A DNA stretch of 6,609 nt, taken from NCBI GenBank assembly GCA_027483285.1, contig JAIXUZ010000007.1, positions 1-6,609 on the forward strand. The letters are read 5' to 3'. Under the pieces are notes generated by a model. The model was not told the DNA's origin. It saw nothing but the letters and a program-made list of their open reading frames with translations, and ran no database searches. Positions within the stretch are counted from its first letter, which is position 1, and every line of letters starts with the position of its first letter. This DNA comes from Bacteroidota bacterium. Lineage in GTDB: Bacteria > Bacteroidota > Bacteroidia > CAMBQF01. Shown one piece after another: positions 6,143 to 6,609 of this stretch. A program made the position numbers and the translations under genes.

Positions 6143-6609
6143 TGATTAAGCTGACACATCTTACCAAAACCGTAAAAGGTACCATTGCCTTACCCGCTTC
6201 AAAAAGCCTGAGCAACCGTGCGCTTATAATACAGGCATTGTGTAAAGAGCCTTTTACCATACATAACTTATCTGCAGCAGAAGATACGCAGGTGCTTAAA
6301 CGCATATTAGAATCTAAAACCACAATGGCTGATGTTGGCGATGCGGGTACAGCCATGCGCTTTCTTTTAGCTTATTATGCAACCCAACCAACAGAAGTTA
6401 CACTTACGGGTAGTGCACGCATGCAGCAGCGCCCCATTGGGCCTTTGGTCGATGCGCTGCGAAGTATGGGTGCAGAGATTAATTATACGAGTGTTGCGGG
6501 TTATCCGCCGGTAACTGTAAAAGGCAGTCGCAGCCTGAATGATACGGTTACTATACGCAGTGATGTAAGCAGCCAGTTTATAACGGCCCTAATGCTTATA
6601 GCCCCTGTA
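6142..6609 (+). CDS. aroA: 3-phosphoshikimate 1-carboxyvinyltransferase (EPSP synthase), N-terminal part; runs off the window
   Basis: EPSP synthase joins phosphoenolpyruvate to shikimate 3-phosphate, the sixth shikimate-pathway step, in the cytoplasm. The first 156 codons are present and open to the end of the window. Substrate-binding motifs read clearly: LPASKSLSNRAL at 17-28 (Lys21, Ser22 and Arg26 match E. coli Lys22, Ser23 and Arg27), DVGDAGTAMRFL at 64-75 (Gly69 and Arg73 match E. coli Gly96 and Arg100), RMQQRPIGPLVDAL at 93-106 (Arg93 matches E. coli Arg124), and SSQFITAL at 143-150 (matching E. coli Ser169, Ser170 and Gln171). The region between the first two motifs is about 26 residues shorter than in E. 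coli, which I recall as usual for Bacteroidota AroA. The position of E. coli Asn94 is Asp67 here. The ATG shares its A with the helicase stop (TAATG), implying translational coupling. Confidence 0.95.
   Translation, partial: MIKLTHLTKTVKGTIALPASKSLSNRALIIQALCKEPFTIHNLSAAEDTQVLKRILESKTTMADVGDAGTAMRFLLAYYATQPTEVTLTGSARMQQRPIGPLVDALRSMGAEINYTSVAGYPPVTVKGSRSLNDTVTIRSDVSSQFITALMLIAPV

Overview
The window looks like the chromosome of a member of the Bacteroidota that uses type IX secretion, more like the Chitinophagia, Sphingobacteriia or Cytophagia than gut Bacteroides. Three things point there: a secreted protein with a C-terminal type IX (Por) sorting domain, a TonB-dependent receptor with an N-terminal carboxypeptidase-regulatory-like extension, and TAnnTTTG-type -7 promoter boxes with little Shine-Dalgarno sequence upstream of most starts. 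All genes lie on the + strand and are tightly packed. I see no mobile element, CRISPR array, tRNA or rRNA.

Layout. Positions 1-225 hold the 3' end of an unrecognised gene, perhaps the last strands of an outer-membrane beta-barrel. Two bases later comes purN (228-806, TTG start), glycinamide ribonucleotide transformylase of purine synthesis. A 97-base gap carrying a promoter-like -7 box leads to a secreted lamin-tail-domain protein with a type IX sorting tail (904-1914). A strong bidirectional-looking terminator hairpin (1937-1970) follows. Only 18 bases after it starts a complete 884-residue TonB-dependent outer-membrane receptor (1989-4643) with no SusD partner. The next gap (4644-4723) packs three elements into 80 bases: a four-unit 7-bp repeat that begins inside the receptor stop codon, a GAAA-loop terminator, and a perfect -7 box four bases before the next ATG. 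That ATG starts a compact SF1B (RecD/Dda/Pif1-like) helicase (4724-6142), whose stop codon overlaps by one base the start of aroA (6142 to beyond the window end), EPSP synthase of the shikimate pathway.

How the genes fit together. There is no single pathway here. purN and aroA are housekeeping biosynthesis. The lamin-tail protein and the TonB-dependent receptor are both cell-surface products, but a terminator separates them, so a joint function is only a possibility. The helicase and aroA appear translationally coupled, probably for reasons of genome layout and not shared chemistry.

I found no convincing undescribed system. The most interesting signals are regulatory: a terminator hairpin in the apparent leader of the receptor gene, a probable leaderless helicase transcript whose promoter abuts a terminator, and the 7-bp repeat array.
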